From: Puffinus mauretanicus
Taxonomy: Eukaryota > Chordata > Aves > Procellariiformes > Procellariidae
Reading direction: 5' to 3'
Assembly (NCBI GenBank): GCA_023333565.1
Contig: JAJKFH010003988.1
Coordinates: forward strand, 310,001 to 374,000
DNA: 64,000 nucleotides
Shown here: piece after piece, positions 63,901 through 64,000 of the stretch
Position numbering within the stretch: the stretch's first letter is position 1
Layout: the number at the start of each line of letters is the position of its first letter
Made by a program: the position numbers and the translations under genes
The notes under the pieces: model-generated
What the model was told of the DNA's origin: nothing
The model's database searches: none
What the model saw: the letters and a program-made list of their open reading frames with translations, nothing else

Positions 63901-64000
63901 TCTGTGTGCAGCTGACTTGTAGAAGGGGCTTGGATAGGCATTTGCTGTCTATCCTGTCTTTTACTTTTTATGTTATGATAAAAGTCTTACATGAAGGTTT
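60934..64000 (+). other. ADGRV1 downstream intron (5' part)
   Basis: Begins with a consensus gtaagt donor and runs off the window. No further exon was recognised; the next should start by completing a Leu codon, probably followed by the ECL2 Cys. Apart from the microsatellite at 61968-62047 I see no named repeat. Confidence 0.85.
61968..62047 (+). repeat. Imperfect TATG/TATACA microsatellite
   Basis: gagtatatgtgcatacatat, then an interruption at ttataaatgttac, then a second block (gtatatacatatatatgtgt and tatgtgtg). The two alternating purine-pyrimidine blocks are near palindromes and could form hairpins or Z-like structures. Confidence 0.75.

Overview
This window is intronic vertebrate DNA from a bird. 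The bird call rests on interspersed repeats: about ten CR1 LINE copies, several ending in the avian CR1 3' tail (tandem ATTCTATG octamers), plus two avian ERV LTRs and a few worn MIR-like SINEs. The sequence is AT-rich, with widely spaced, spliced short exons and no operons, Shine-Dalgarno sites or bacterial coding density. The species cannot be fixed from the sequence.

The only host gene I can support is the adhesion GPCR ADGRV1 (also VLGR1, GPR98, MASS1) on the + strand. Two exons are visible: 53396-53512, covering the start of TM3, and 60755-60933, covering the end of TM3, ICL2, TM4 and most of ECL2. They join in frame across a 7.2 kb intron. No upstream exon was recognised in the first 53 kb, so that stretch is read as the 3' part of a very large intron. 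The last 3 kb is the 5' part of the next intron. ADGRV1 lies in the human 5q14 block that corresponds to the chicken Z chromosome, so this DNA is probably Z-linked (inference).

Layout. 1-25 kb: AT-rich intron with small CR1 scraps (2.68, 16.3, 17.6 kb), a decayed TATG/AGACTAGCT low-complexity tract (6.8-6.95 kb), a solo ERV LTR (10.0-10.5 kb) and MIR-like SINEs (13.8-14.1, 14.7, 24.9 kb). 25.1-28.6 kb: a long, defective sense-strand CR1 with the end of the ORF1 esterase and most of ORF2 (endonuclease and reverse transcriptase). 28.6-46 kb: mostly unique intron with two GC/CpG-rich islets (37.1-37.4 and 43.2-43.4 kb), a small CR1, a MIR-like SINE and a truncated LTR (45.8-46.1 kb). 46.3-47.9 kb: an older antisense CR1 with reverse transcriptase. 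About 49.9-50.0 kb: an ancient LINE remnant. 51.9-60.3 kb: four antisense CR1 pieces around the two ADGRV1 exons. 61.9-62.05 kb: a TATG microsatellite.

No CRISPR array, tRNA, rRNA, intact mobile-element ORF or convincing new biological system was found. The points most worth a second look are the symmetric TM3 exon with a weak donor between two same-orientation CR1 copies, the double palindrome inserted in one CR1, the isolated CpG islets, and the odd AGACTAGCT tract.
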